A stretch of DNA of 64,000 bases from Anaeromicropila populeti (GCF_900112775.1 NZ_FOYZ01000008.1:147047-211046), one strand, 5' to 3'. Shown: positions 26,685 through 36,062, counted from the stretch's first letter. The notes: a model not told the origin generated them from the letters alone. Numbers and translations are program-made.

Positions 26685-27968
26685 TTATTCTTTTTCAACC
26701 AATTTTGGATTCATTATTGTTTGGACAATTTGCCTCTCCCCGTTTTTTTCAAAATACTTATATATCCGCATACCTAACTTTTCAGCCACTTTTTGCGAAG
26801 GTATATTTCGTATCGTAGTATACGAAAAAACTTCGGGGTATTGTAAAACATTAAAAGCATATTCCATACAAGCATAAGCGGCTTCTGTCGCAAATCCTTG
26901 TTTGCAATATTCCATAATAATATGGAAACCAATTTCAGGAACTGTTTTATCACCGATATTTTGCATTGTGATACCACAATCCCCAACAAACACATCACCT
27001 TCTTTTGCTATTACAGCCCACAATCCGTGTTTGTATTTTTTATAATTATCAAGATTCCATTCTATCCACTTCTCTACCTCTTCTTCACTAAACGGATGTG
27101 GATAGAATTGCATCGATTCAGAATTTGATAATACTTTCATCAATTCTTTTTTGTCTTCCATTCGTAATTCTCTTAAATATAATCGTTCTGTTTCCATTAT
27201 TTTATTAATTTTCACAGTATCATTTGTATATTGTCCATGTTTCTTTGTATTTTTCCCATATTGAATTGCAAACTTTGGGCAGCGGTGCAGACAGCCCAGA
27301 CACATAACGCATTGTTCCTTTATCCACACTGGTTTACCATGACTCATTTTGATTGCATTAACTGGACATTTCTTTTCACATAAACCGCAACCGATACAAG
27401 TATCTTCTACATTAAAATGTTTTGTTTTCCTTATGCTTTCATATCCAATTTTATAGCAAACTTTTGCTGCCAAACGAGGAACTTTATGAGTCATAAAGTC
27501 TCCACATGCTGTGCTTTTTATCTGTGCAAGTAAAAAATCGATTTGGCTTTCTGCTCTATAATTAATGCGATTTACTTTTTCCTTATTACTCAGATCAAAA
27601 ACAGGTGTCCATGTATCTGGCATTTTTACACTGAACTTTGCATCAATGGGAAATCCTTTCTCTCTCATGTACTCGTCTGCAAAAAACCCTGTTTGCCCAG
27701 GTGTCGTTCCGTAGGTGGCAACAAAATAAACATAGGGTTTCCTATCGGCTGAAATTTTCAACTTTTTTAAAAACTCAGCTACAATTATTGGTAATCCCAA
27801 TGCATAAGTTGGCGAAACTATTCCAATTCCCTCATTTTTACTCATATGAAATGTGTAATGATTACTTTTCACACAGTCCACTACTGACATTATGTTATCA
27901 TTTGTAACCTTAGCAATTTGGGTTGCAACATATTTGCAGTTTCCCGTTGCTGAAAAATAAAATATCAT
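26685..27968 (-). CDS. EFR1-type flavodoxin/ferredoxin fused to a GNAT acetyltransferase
   Basis: 427 residues; ATG 27968 is preferred over TTG 27974 by spacing from GAAAGGAC. Residues 1-170 are flavodoxin-like ('MIFYFSATGNCKYVATQIAK', 'IGIVSPTYALGLP'). Residues 190-250 carry two 4Fe-4S motifs, 'CIGCGLCEKKCP' and 'CVMCLGCLHRCP'. This is a complete EFR1 electron-transfer protein. From about residue 262 a RimJ/RimL-type GNAT domain begins ('METERLYLRELRMEDKKELM', 'EYCKQGFATEAAYACMEYAF') and runs to the end. An acetyltransferase joined in frame to an electron carrier has no obvious shared chemistry; loss of a stop codon between two genes is the simplest origin. Confidence 0.85.
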   Translation of the reverse strand: MIFYFSATGNCKYVATQIAKVTNDNIMSVVDCVKSNHYTFHMSKNEGIGIVSPTYALGLPIIVAEFLKKLKISADRKPYVYFVATYGTTPGQTGFFADEYMREKGFPIDAKFSVKMPDTWTPVFDLSNKEKVNRINYRAESQIDFLLAQIKSTACGDFMTHKVPRLAAKVCYKIGYESIRKTKHFNVEDTCIGCGLCEKKCPVNAIKMSHGKPVWIKEQCVMCLGCLHRCPKFAIQYGKNTKKHGQYTNDTVKINKIMETERLYLRELRMEDKKELMKVLSNSESMQFYPHPFSEEEVEKWIEWNLDNYKKYKHGLWAVIAKEGDVFVGDCGITMQNIGDKTVPEIGFHIIMEYCKQGFATEAAYACMEYAFNVLQYPEVFSYTTIRNIPSQKVAEKLGMRIYKYFEKNGERQIVQTIMNPKLVEKE

Positions 27969-28069
27969 ACTCAATACGTCCTTTCACAGCTCCAATACCG
28001 CTGCCCATATAATACGAAATCCTACCACTTTTTACAGTGGCAGTGTTTCATTTATTATAAAGCCGGTTC

Positions 28070-29272
28070 TCAGTTGGAAGCCTTAAAGTTATAAATTGGT
28101 TTCATTACATCTATGACATCCACTGAATCTCTAATGACATCCATAATATCTTCCAGTGATTTATAAGCCATTGGTGCTTCATCCAATGTTGCCTCATTTA
28201 CAGAAGTCGTATAAATTCCTTCCATCACACCTTTATACTCCTCCATGCTCAGTGTTTCCTTTGCCTTTGTTCTTGACATAAGCCGTCCTGCACCGTGTGG
28301 CGCAGAATAATTCCATTCTGGATTGCCTTTTCCTACTGCAAGTACACTTCCATCCCTCATATTAATTGGAATCAACACCTTTTCACCTTTATGGGCTGCT
28401 ATTGCACCCTTTCTTACGATCATTTCTTCTGTGTCAATATAATTATGAATAGTATGGAATGCCTCTCCACTAGCTATTCCAGTACGTTCAAGCAATACTT
28501 CTGCAATTTTCTCACGGTTTCTTTTGGCATATCTTTGACATATTTCCACGTCATGAAGATAATCTTCTAAATAACTTCCATATAAATAACACAAATCCTC
28601 TGGCATTGTTGTTTCTCTTTTATTCCACGATATTTCTTCCAATGCTGCCTGAATCTCATTCCTTCTTCCCTGCTCTTTAAAGGTGCGTATAATTTCATCC
28701 CTTTGCTGAAAATACGTTTCTTTTCCCTTACTTAGGTCAATCGCTAACTGCTGGTAAATCTCAGCAACCTGTTTTCCAAGATTTCTGCTTCCAGTATGAA
28801 TCACCAGATATTTCGTTCCATCTGCTGCCTGATCTACTTCAATAAAGTGGTTTCCACCTCCTAATGTTCCCAGACTCCGTTCTAACCACTTGGTGTTTTT
28901 TAGACTTCTATAGCATCGAAGTTCTTGTAAGTCGAAGCGCTCCTGTCTGCCTTCCCAAATATTCATTCCTGAAGGCACATAATGTGCAGCTTCATCCAGT
29001 TTTCTAAAATCTACATCTACTTTTCCTAATTCAACTGTATACATCCCACACCCAATATCAACACCAACAATATTAGGTACTGCCTTATCCACAACCGTCA
29101 TGGTTGTGCCAATTGTGCAGCCTTTACCGGCATGAACATCTGGCATGATTCGTATCTTGCTGCCTTCTGTGAATTCGTAATTACACATTCTTCTTATCTG
29201 TTCAATTGCTTCTTCCTCCACTACCTTTGCATAGCAGAGAGCTGTATTTATTTTTCCTATAATCTCAAACAT
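28070..29272 (-). CDS. rtcB: RtcB family RNA ligase
   Basis: 400 residues. RtcB joins RNA 2',3'-cyclic phosphate (or 3'-phosphate) and 5'-hydroxyl ends using GTP and Mn2+. Motifs visible: 'MPDVHAGKGCTIGTTM', 'IVGVDIGCGMYTVELG' (metal-binding Asp/Cys), 'LGTLGGGNHFIEVDQ', 'VIHTGSRNLGKQVAE' and 'SAPHGAGRLMSR' (guanylylated His). Length fits the shorter bacterial subgroup. It is the last gene of a six-gene operon, 17 bases after the serine hydrolase. In bacteria rtcB is often stress-induced; here it lies under a MarR/AraC-controlled operon. Confidence 0.95.
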   Translation of the reverse strand: MFEIIGKINTALCYAKVVEEEAIEQIRRMCNYEFTEGSKIRIMPDVHAGKGCTIGTTMTVVDKAVPNIVGVDIGCGMYTVELGKVDVDFRKLDEAAHYVPSGMNIWEGRQERFDLQELRCYRSLKNTKWLERSLGTLGGGNHFIEVDQAADGTKYLVIHTGSRNLGKQVAEIYQQLAIDLSKGKETYFQQRDEIIRTFKEQGRRNEIQAALEEISWNKRETTMPEDLCYLYGSYLEDYLHDVEICQRYAKRNREKIAEVLLERTGIASGEAFHTIHNYIDTEEMIVRKGAIAAHKGEKVLIPINMRDGSVLAVGKGNPEWNYSAPHGAGRLMSRTKAKETLSMEEYKGVMEGIYTTSVNEATLDEAPMAYKSLEDIMDVIRDSVDVIDVMKPIYNFKASN

Positions 29273-29289
29273 TTATCTTTTCCTTTCTC

Positions 29290-30273
29290 TCACTCTTCAT
29301 AATTTTCAAACATTGGTTCAATATAATCCTTAATCAACTTCAATCTATCTTTAGCCTTAGGTATAAAAAGAGAAGCAATCGCGGTTACCATCTGTTTCTT
29401 GGCATTCACATAAATAATATTCCCGCCATCTCCCATTGCTGCATACGCATGTTCCTTCTCATTTATAATCCACCACAGATATCCATACGACAGCCTCAAC
29501 TGGTTACATCTAATATGTTCCTTGGTACTCTCCATTATCCAATTAGATGAAACAATTTGTTTTCCCCTCCATATTCCTGCATCCAAGTATAGCTGACCTA
29601 TCTTCGCCATAGCTTCAGTAGTCAAATTAAGCCCCCAGCCTGCTGTATTTACTCCCGTCTTGCCTGCAACCCATCCTTTGATATTTTTAGCATTGTAAAA
29701 CGCCATCTGTTCCTCTTTATTATGAAAAACCACATTATTTCCAATCGGTATTTCCAATGGATTAAATAAGTATTTTTGTGCAAAATCACGCACAGATTGT
29801 CCCGTTGCGTTTACAAGTATACCCGAAAAAATGTCTGGTCCTATGATAGGAGTATATCTAAACTCTCCCATCTTTCCTTTTCCTCCTAATAAATCAAGGG
29901 AACTATAAACCCAGTTATCACTTGCAAAATATTCTGCATAAGGCTCTGCTTTATATTTGTATGGTGCTGTCATTGTCAACATATCCTTAAGTGATATATT
30001 TTGTATCGTTTTCTCCCCTCTTTTCACTCCATACTCAGGAAAGAATTCTAATACTCTCTGCTCCACACTTTTGATATGCCCTTTATCTATGGCAATACCA
30101 ATCAATATAGATATAATACTTTTTGTCACTGAAAAAACATGAAAAGTAGTGGCAGCAGTACATTGGTTTAAGTAGTTTTCATATTGTACTTCACCGTTTT
30201 TTAGTACAAGCATTCCTCCTATATTGCTATAGCTGTTATTCATTATTCTATCCAGCTTCGTCTTTAAAATCAT
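29290..30273 (-). CDS. Serine hydrolase (class C beta-lactamase-related)
   Basis: 327 residues, no signal peptide. The SxxK catalytic tetrad is at Ser48-Lys51 in 'FHVFSVTKSIISILIGIA', with 'LSLKDMLTMTAPYKY'-type and 'YGYLWWIINEKEHAYAAMGD' regions typical of the family. Members include esterases, DD-peptidases and amidohydrolases; true beta-lactamase activity is unlikely from a cytoplasmic protein. Its ATG overlaps the stop of the UvrA-like gene (ATGA), so translation is coupled. Confidence 0.87.
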   Translation of the reverse strand: MILKTKLDRIMNNSYSNIGGMLVLKNGEVQYENYLNQCTAATTFHVFSVTKSIISILIGIAIDKGHIKSVEQRVLEFFPEYGVKRGEKTIQNISLKDMLTMTAPYKYKAEPYAEYFASDNWVYSSLDLLGGKGKMGEFRYTPIIGPDIFSGILVNATGQSVRDFAQKYLFNPLEIPIGNNVVFHNKEEQMAFYNAKNIKGWVAGKTGVNTAGWGLNLTTEAMAKIGQLYLDAGIWRGKQIVSSNWIMESTKEHIRCNQLRLSYGYLWWIINEKEHAYAAMGDGGNIIYVNAKKQMVTAIASLFIPKAKDRLKLIKDYIEPMFENYEE

Positions 30274-32558
30274 ATTAGATACCTTCCTGTCTTAGAATTT
30301 GGATTAACTATTAGCTGCTCAGGTGTTCCGTTGGCAATCACCTTTCCTCCCTTATCTCCTCCTTCTGGACCAAGTTCAATAATATAGTCACAGCTTTTTA
30401 AGACAGCTATGTTATGTTCAATGATAATGACAGAATTACCATTGGAAACTAATTTATCTAATATTTTTAGCAGCAATGCCGTATCATACAAACTAAGTCC
30501 AGTTGTTGGTTCATCCAGCACATATAGCATATTGCTCCCATGCTGCTTCCCAAGTTCTTTGGCAAGCTTAACTCTCTGTGCCTCACCACCACTTAATGAT
30601 GAAGTTGGCTGCCCTAGTGTTAAATACCCCATACCCATCTGCTCTAAGATGCATAGTGGCTTTACAATGCTGGCTTGATTGGCAAAGAAGTGAACAGCCT
30701 GGGTAATACTCATCTCTAATACGTCTGAAATGGTTTTTCCTTTATATTTTACCGAAAGGCTCTGTTCCTGAAACCGCTTACCATTACACGTCTGACAGGT
30801 TTTATCAACAGAAAAATCTGAAGTTAGAAAGATTCTTTCAAAACCACTTCCCCCGCAGTCCGTACATGCTCCTTTTGAATGAAACGAAAAGTATCCAGCA
30901 TCCATATCTCTTATTCTTGCTTCTGGTTGATTTGCAAAAACCTCCCTGATTTTATCCCAGATTCCTATATACGAAACAGGCGTAGAACAGGCGTTTTTCC
31001 CAATAGGTTCTTGAGATATCTTTACAAAACCACCGATCCGTTCCTCCCCTTCTATTCCAGACCCATGACCATATTTTTTGGCACTAGCAAGTCTTTTTAA
31101 TAATGTTTCTTCTATCAAGGAACTCTTACCGCTTCCCGATAATCCTGCTATTCCAACCATTGCATGAAGTGGAAATGTAACTGTAATATGCTTTAAATAA
31201 AACGTATTGGCACCTTTTAGTACTATACAGTTATTCTTATCAAATATATCTGTTCTTCTTTCACGTTGTGGCATAATGGATTTTTCAAATAAATATTTGC
31301 TCAGCAGGGTATCTGCTTTCATATACCCCTGATAATCCCCTTGATAGACCACAGTTCCCCCCTCTGTGCCAGCCTTTGGACCAATCTCGATTATATGATC
31401 GGCCTGCCCAATCAGCTCCTTATCATGCTCCACAACAATGACGGTATTACCTATATCTTTTAGTTTCTTTACCGCCTGAATCACGCTTGGTTTCTCAGAG
31501 GGATGTAATCCTGCCATGGGTTCATCGAATATATAAATTAAGGAATTCAATCTTGATTCTAACTGGAGGTAGAGAAAAATACGCTGTACCTCCCCACCAC
31601 TTAATGAAGACATTTCACGGTAAAGGGTAAGATGCCCCAAGCGAAACTGGATGAGCTGCTTTAAATGTTGTCTTATATCTTTTACTATATTCTTTCCAAA
31701 CTGGGATAATCCTTCTTCTGGTACTTCGTTCAAATAATCATACAGACCCGTCAATGTCATCTGTGCCAATTCACCAATCCGTTTTCCATATAGAAAAACT
31801 TCTTTTGGCTCCTCGCTGATCCTTTCACCATGACAATCTGGACAAAGCTTCTTCCTATAAACTTCCTCTACGTCTTCTCCTTTTTCATATGCATTCCTTA
31901 GTACCCGTTCCAGACAATAACTTTGTTTCCCATTTTCATAGGTTCCATAAACCACTTCATCTCGAATATCTTCTGGAAGCATCCAAAATGAAGTGTTAAA
32001 ATACATACCATATTTCTTCTTTAAAATTCGTAAGAAACCAGCAGTTACATTAAGTCCCACATAAACCTCGGCAAGAGTTATTGTACGATTAGGAATTAAC
32101 TGTTCCAGATTAATATCGTAATAAAAGCCTCTTCCCTGGCAACTAATGCACATGCCCTCAGCTGTTGTATAAAGGTAGTAACTTGGAGAGAGATTTTTTT
32201 TATACCCATCCAGCGTTTTTCCTTCACTTGTAAACATAAGGGCCAGTTGGTTCAGTATTCTGGTCTTTGTGCCAACTGTAGATCTGGGATTACTCTGCCG
32301 GATTGTACTCTGACGTACCGCCACTGTAGGGCCAATTCCTTCTATTATATCAAATTTGTCCTCATTATTCAGCCCTGCCAGAATACCGATGGATCGTAGA
32401 TACTGGTTCTTACCTTCTTCAAATAGAATATCAAATGCAAGACTGGATTTTCCAGATCCACTAATACCGGTAATGACTACCATTTGACCTTTTGGAATAA
32501 TCAGACTAATATTTTTCAAATTATGAAGCCTTGCTCCATGGATTTTTATTTTTTCCAT
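30270..32558 (-). CDS. UvrA-like ATPase (drug-resistance/UvrA2 type)
   Basis: 762 residues versus about 940 for UvrA. Two ABC ATPase halves: Walker A 'GISGSGKSSLAFDILFEEGK' and 'GLSGSGKSSLIEETLL', ABC signatures 'LSGGEVQRIFLYLQLESR' and 'LSGGEAQRVKLAKELGKQ', Walker B 'YIFDEPMAGLHPSEK' and 'YVLDEPTTGLSLYDT'. Zinc modules remain (CISCQGRG, CPDCHGER, CTDCGGSG, CQTCNGKR). The shortfall in length is where UvrA has its UvrB-binding part, so this is a UvrA paralogue of the kind linked to resistance to DNA-binding drugs, not the repair UvrA. It follows the AraC-GyrI regulator by 15 bases. Confidence 0.9.
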   Translation of the reverse strand: MEKIKIHGARLHNLKNISLIIPKGQMVVITGISGSGKSSLAFDILFEEGKNQYLRSIGILAGLNNEDKFDIIEGIGPTVAVRQSTIRQSNPRSTVGTKTRILNQLALMFTSEGKTLDGYKKNLSPSYYLYTTAEGMCISCQGRGFYYDINLEQLIPNRTITLAEVYVGLNVTAGFLRILKKKYGMYFNTSFWMLPEDIRDEVVYGTYENGKQSYCLERVLRNAYEKGEDVEEVYRKKLCPDCHGERISEEPKEVFLYGKRIGELAQMTLTGLYDYLNEVPEEGLSQFGKNIVKDIRQHLKQLIQFRLGHLTLYREMSSLSGGEVQRIFLYLQLESRLNSLIYIFDEPMAGLHPSEKPSVIQAVKKLKDIGNTVIVVEHDKELIGQADHIIEIGPKAGTEGGTVVYQGDYQGYMKADTLLSKYLFEKSIMPQRERRTDIFDKNNCIVLKGANTFYLKHITVTFPLHAMVGIAGLSGSGKSSLIEETLLKRLASAKKYGHGSGIEGEERIGGFVKISQEPIGKNACSTPVSYIGIWDKIREVFANQPEARIRDMDAGYFSFHSKGACTDCGGSGFERIFLTSDFSVDKTCQTCNGKRFQEQSLSVKYKGKTISDVLEMSITQAVHFFANQASIVKPLCILEQMGMGYLTLGQPTSSLSGGEAQRVKLAKELGKQHGSNMLYVLDEPTTGLSLYDTALLLKILDKLVSNGNSVIIIEHNIAVLKSCDYIIELGPEGGDKGGKVIANGTPEQLIVNPNSKTGRYLI

Positions 32559-32573
32559 ATGCTCACCTCTAAA

Positions 32574-33518
32574 TCATTTTTCAGCACATTGGAAAAGAAT
32601 AGGCTCAATGGGAACATAGATATCAACCTTATGAATATGATTCTTATTGGTAGATGGGTTATTACGGTACACTTCAAATGGGTAAGAATTTCTTGGAACG
32701 TAACCACTACACATAATCCATTCCTGGTACATGTAATTCCAGGCATCACTATACTGATGCTGCTGAATTTCAAAATGCCCGACTGCGTAGAGTCCATCTA
32801 CTAACTTCATCTTGCCAATTACTCCGTCTTCCTGAATTACAATATCCTCTGGAACCGTCAGGCACAGACTGGTACGGAACTGACTCTCTTCTCCAAATTC
32901 CGGATTATCATGATAGACCGCAAGCACCCAATTTTGTCCATCCGCAAGAAGATTTTGGTTGTCTGCATGAGCAAATAGTGTCTGAATCAGACCAGGATAC
33001 TCCCTTTCTAATGTCACATATGTGCCAGTATGCCTGACATAAACCAACTGTTTCTCTTCCAGCCGTACTATTGTAATTTGCCCAGTTACAGGACTCTGTA
33101 TGTCTGCCCATTCTTTCTTTGCTGTGTTCTTATTGTACTCTGACAAGAAAAAAGAATCTTTGCAATTCTTGCTATATTCTTTTCGGTATTCCCTTGGACT
33201 AATCCCATAATAATTCTTAAATGCCCTGGAAAATACGGCTGAATCAAAAATTCCCAGTTCATAGGCAATGTCTGTCATATTTTTATCTGGCCGATGTGCC
33301 AATAGAAAAAGTGCATTCTCCATACGAATCCGGTTCACATATTGAGCTGGTGACTCATGTAATATGGCCTGAAAGATACGGCTGAAATGATATTTAGAAA
33401 ACCCCGCCACATTGGAAAGTTCCTCTATAGATAGGGAACTTCCTATATGATGCTCCATATAATCCTGAACCTTATGAATTCTATGTATGTATTCCTCCTG
33501 ACATTTCAGTTCTGACAT
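32574..33518 (-). CDS. AraC family regulator with GyrI-like effector domain
   Basis: 314 residues. ATG 33518 is preferred because GGAG lies eight bases upstream; the frame is open to 33551. N-terminal AraC HTH pair ('LSIEELSNVAGFSKYHFSRI', 'MTDIAYELGIFDSAVFSRAF', then 'YYGISPREYRKEY'). C-terminal GyrI-like/SOUL-type domain starts near residue 150 ('EEKQLVYVRHTGTYVTLERE') and ends 'HIHKVDIYVPIEPI'. Regulators of this build (Rob, BltR-like partners) sense hydrophobic drugs. Directly upstream of the UvrA-like gene in the same operon. Confidence 0.92.
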   Translation of the reverse strand: MSELKCQEEYIHRIHKVQDYMEHHIGSSLSIEELSNVAGFSKYHFSRIFQAILHESPAQYVNRIRMENALFLLAHRPDKNMTDIAYELGIFDSAVFSRAFKNYYGISPREYRKEYSKNCKDSFFLSEYNKNTAKKEWADIQSPVTGQITIVRLEEKQLVYVRHTGTYVTLEREYPGLIQTLFAHADNQNLLADGQNWVLAVYHDNPEFGEESQFRTSLCLTVPEDIVIQEDGVIGKMKLVDGLYAVGHFEIQQHQYSDAWNYMYQEWIMCSGYVPRNSYPFEVYRNNPSTNKNHIHKVDIYVPIEPILFQCAEK

Positions 33519-33553
33519 ATAAATCTCCATTCTGCCGCCAATCTGCGGCACAG

Positions 33554-34072
33554 CTAATTTTGCTTTTGACTAACCTCCTCATTCACATACTGAATTAACG
33601 GTTCTATATATTTCTTATCTGAATGATCAAATGACGTTCCCAGGTGCTTCTCCATGAATACATCCGTCTCCGTCTTATTCTCTTTTTTTGCAATTGATTT
33701 TTTCATAGACTTTAACATCATTCTGATTAGAAAATTTAGCTTTTCAAAACGAAAACCACCTGGCATATAAAAAAACACTGTATTCTCCAATCCGTTCTTT
33801 GTTTGAATACTATCTGCTACTTCCTTTGTTTTAGGCAGCGAACCCACTGCATACACCACAAGATTATTTGCTCCCATTTTTTTGATTTTATCTAGACCAA
33901 CAATTGTATTCCCCATAATCCACCCACCATATATAACCATTTCACATTGGTGTAATGTGCTTTCTTCTACTTTTTTTAAATCCACCATCTCACAGTTTAG
34001 CTCTTTGGCAATCCACTCTGCATATGTTTTAGTAAATCCAGTGGAACTTTTATACACTACTACTCTTTTCAT
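33554..34072 (-). CDS. Flavodoxin domain protein
   Basis: 172 residues. The FMN phosphate loop is 'VVYKSSTGFTKTYAEWIAKE', and 'MVIYGGWIMGNTIVGLDKIK' is the second FMN-contacting region. The C-terminal part resembles HemG/flavodoxin-domain proteins of clostridia. The start overlaps the MarR stop by four bases (ATGA). Role in the stress operon is probably electron transfer or quinone/nitro reduction, unproven. Confidence 0.87.
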   Translation of the reverse strand: MKRVVVYKSSTGFTKTYAEWIAKELNCEMVDLKKVEESTLHQCEMVIYGGWIMGNTIVGLDKIKKMGANNLVVYAVGSLPKTKEVADSIQTKNGLENTVFFYMPGGFRFEKLNFLIRMMLKSMKKSIAKKENKTETDVFMEKHLGTSFDHSDKKYIEPLIQYVNEEVSQKQN

Positions 34073-34515
34073 TTTTGAACCCTCCCGCCCAAATTCTGAT
34101 CCATCTTCTTTAATGTCCTTAAGGTGATTTCCATTTCTTTTTGCGTAATGTTTCGATACAGATTTTCCATAAATTTAACCGTTTTCTCTCTTTGGTCACA
34201 TGCCATTTTTTCGAATTTCCCAGTAGATTTCAACAACAGCTTTCTTTTATCTATACCATCTTTTTCAATGGTTAGGTATTGCTCTTTTTGCAAATGTTCT
34301 GCCATTCTTTTAACGTTCTGATACGAGCACCCAATAACAGCACCCATTTCCGTTAAAGCCGGCGGCTGTTCAAACATTTCCAAAGCGATCATCATAAAAT
34401 GCTGCTTCATTGTAATATCATCAAATTCTTTATCGCCAATAGTTTGAATTCGATTACTCAGTGAAAACAGCATTCCGTATATTCCATATTCCTCACTTAC
34501 ACTTGATATATTCAC
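34069..34515 (-). CDS. MarR family transcriptional regulator
   Basis: 148 residues from GTG 34515, chosen because TGGAGAAATAAT precedes it and because the promoter at 34552-34580 would cut off the upstream part of the longer frame. Winged-helix features: 'PALTEMGAVIGCSYQNVKRM' and 'HLQKEQYLTIEKDGIDKRKL'. First gene of the operon MarR-flavodoxin-AraC/GyrI-UvrA-like-serine hydrolase-RtcB, which it likely autoregulates. Confidence 0.86.
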   Translation of the reverse strand: MNISSVSEEYGIYGMLFSLSNRIQTIGDKEFDDITMKQHFMMIALEMFEQPPALTEMGAVIGCSYQNVKRMAEHLQKEQYLTIEKDGIDKRKLLLKSTGKFEKMACDQREKTVKFMENLYRNITQKEMEITLRTLKKMDQNLGGRVQK

Positions 34516-34551
34516 ATTATTTCTCCATATACATAACATATTATACTTATA

Positions 34552-34580
34552 ACTATATAACACATTATATATTATGTCAA
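34552..34580 (-). promoter_or_regulatory. Promoter of the MarR/UvrA-like/RtcB operon
   Basis: Minus strand TTGACA (34575-34580), 17-base spacer, TATAGT (34552-34557). The spacer and start region are AT-only with TATA/ATAT symmetry that could bind the MarR dimer. Predicted transcript starts about 30 bases before GTG 34515. Confidence 0.72.
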
Positions 34581-34604
34581 TCCTACTTCTTGCATCACTT
34601 TTTA

Positions 34605-34645
34605 TACAAGAAAAAGAACCATCTGCTTCCAAATGATTCTTTTTC
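34605..34645 (-). terminator. Intrinsic terminator of the Cthe_2159-like lipoprotein gene
   Basis: GAAAAAGAACCAT (34610-34622) pairs with ATGATTCTTTTTC (34633-34645), one wobble pair. On the minus strand the stem ends in TTCTTTTTC, which provides the U-rich part. It separates the lipoprotein gene from the MarR operon promoter. Confidence 0.65.
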
Positions 34646-34669
34646 CTCTTAATATTTTATTTCTTATCA

Positions 34670-35854
34670 CTACTGCCACCTTGATCTATTTCCGCCCATT
34701 CCTCCTTTTCCGCCTCCACCCATCATGGATTCTGGCAGCTCCGTAATTACTTCACCATTTAAGGTAACTGTTCCACCATTTAATTCTCCTGCCACATCCC
34801 AGTCAAAACCTGAATTTGCGGTTACATTTACTATTCCATCATTTATTATAATAGTTCCATTTGCATCAAATGCATCTGTGTCTCCACTTCCTACCTCTAC
34901 TGTAAGGTTTCCGCCATTTACCTCGATTATGACATCATAACTTGTCGATTTGCTTGTAGCGTTTATTCCATCATCTGTGGCATAAACAGTTATTGTACCA
35001 TCATTGATTTGAATATAGGTACCTTCTATACCTTCCACACTACTGGTAATATTGATGTTACCACCATCCACTTGAACTACGCTGGTTCCACGAATTCCAT
35101 CATCACCTGCTGTAATCTCTAGCGTCCCACCACTTATATAGATAGAACCCTGACTGTCATCCTCATCATTTTCACTATGGATGGCATCTGCCCCAGCATT
35201 GATATGTATTGTACCATCTGTTATCCCGACGAAATCATTTGCTTCTAACCCATCCTTGGATGCCGTAATGGTGTAACTTCCACCTGTTATTTTAAGATCA
35301 TCCTTGGAAGTAATTCCATTTCCCGTAGCTGAACTTATGTTTAGTGTTCCTATTCCATTCAGTACCAAATCTGATTTTGAAAAAATAACGGCATCTAAAT
35401 TAGTTTCTCCATCCGCACTATAAGTACCTGTTACCTCAAAGTCATTCTCACTATCTGTAGTGGTCACAAACACTTTATCACCCGTTTTTACATAAATTGC
35501 AGGTGCATCTGTGTTTGTTATGCTGACTCCGTCTAAAACGATTTGAACCTTAGCTGTTTCTTCTGCTTCTACTACAATGGTTACTTCCTCAGCATCTCCA
35601 CTGATTACATAAACTCCTTCTTCGTTAATCGTGATATCCTCTCCACCTACCACTGTAATATATTGTGCTTTGGATGTATCTGCTGTCTGTTCATAGTCTC
35701 TGTCACTAAATAGTTCTGTTGTAACTAATGCAGAGCCTTCCACTGCGTTTTCCGTTGTAGAAGCAGTACTGCTGCTTTGAGTTGAGGAACAACCTGACGC
35801 AGTAGCAATAATTAATATAGTTAAGAAAATGGCAATTATTTTTTTTGATTTCAT
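34670..35854 (-). CDS. Carbohydrate-binding lipoprotein (Cthe_2159-like beta-helix)
   Basis: 394 residues. Lipoprotein signal peptide with lipobox 'ATASGC' at Cys22, then a Ser/Thr linker. From residue 60 the chain is a right-handed beta-helix-like repeat with many 'GDDGI', 'SEDD', 'INDGTI' and 'ISGGTL' turns ('ITAGDDGIRGTSVVQVDGGN', 'ITSSVEGIEGTYIQINDGTI'), matching the Cthe_2159 family (formerly DUF4353), a calcium-rich fold that binds polygalacturonate in the founding member. The tail is Gly-rich (MMGGGGKGGMGGNRSR). Surface-attached by lipid. The promoter shows direct repeats suggesting control by an OmpR-type regulator that is not adjacent. Confidence 0.88.
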   Translation of the reverse strand: MKSKKIIAIFLTILIIATASGCSSTQSSSTASTTENAVEGSALVTTELFSDRDYEQTADTSKAQYITVVGGEDITINEEGVYVISGDAEEVTIVVEAEETAKVQIVLDGVSITNTDAPAIYVKTGDKVFVTTTDSENDFEVTGTYSADGETNLDAVIFSKSDLVLNGIGTLNISSATGNGITSKDDLKITGGSYTITASKDGLEANDFVGITDGTIHINAGADAIHSENDEDDSQGSIYISGGTLEITAGDDGIRGTSVVQVDGGNINITSSVEGIEGTYIQINDGTITVYATDDGINATSKSTSYDVIIEVNGGNLTVEVGSGDTDAFDANGTIIINDGIVNVTANSGFDWDVAGELNGGTVTLNGEVITELPESMMGGGGKGGMGGNRSRWQ

Positions 35855-35900
35855 ATTTATATTCTCCTTAATTTTGAATTAGTGTTTACTTGATAAGAAG

Positions 35901-35932
35901 ATTATAACTTACGAACTTAAAATGAACTTAAA
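35901..35932 (-). promoter_or_regulatory. Activator-type promoter with 11-base-spaced direct repeats
   Basis: On the minus strand a TATAAT (35901-35906) is preceded, in the -35 position, by two copies of TTTAAGTTC (35924-35932 and 35913-35921) set 11 bases apart. Same-face direct repeats overlapping -35 are the usual layout for OmpR/PhoB-type activators. Confidence 0.6.
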
Positions 35933-36062
35933 GTCATCCCTAAAAAATCTTTTCCATAATTAACCTTCCCCTTTTCATTTGGATATTCCTCCTGTACATA
36001 AGTATTATGTTTAAAATCTATTGAAACATGGATTTATTCACTGAAAGCGATTTTTTGTATAA

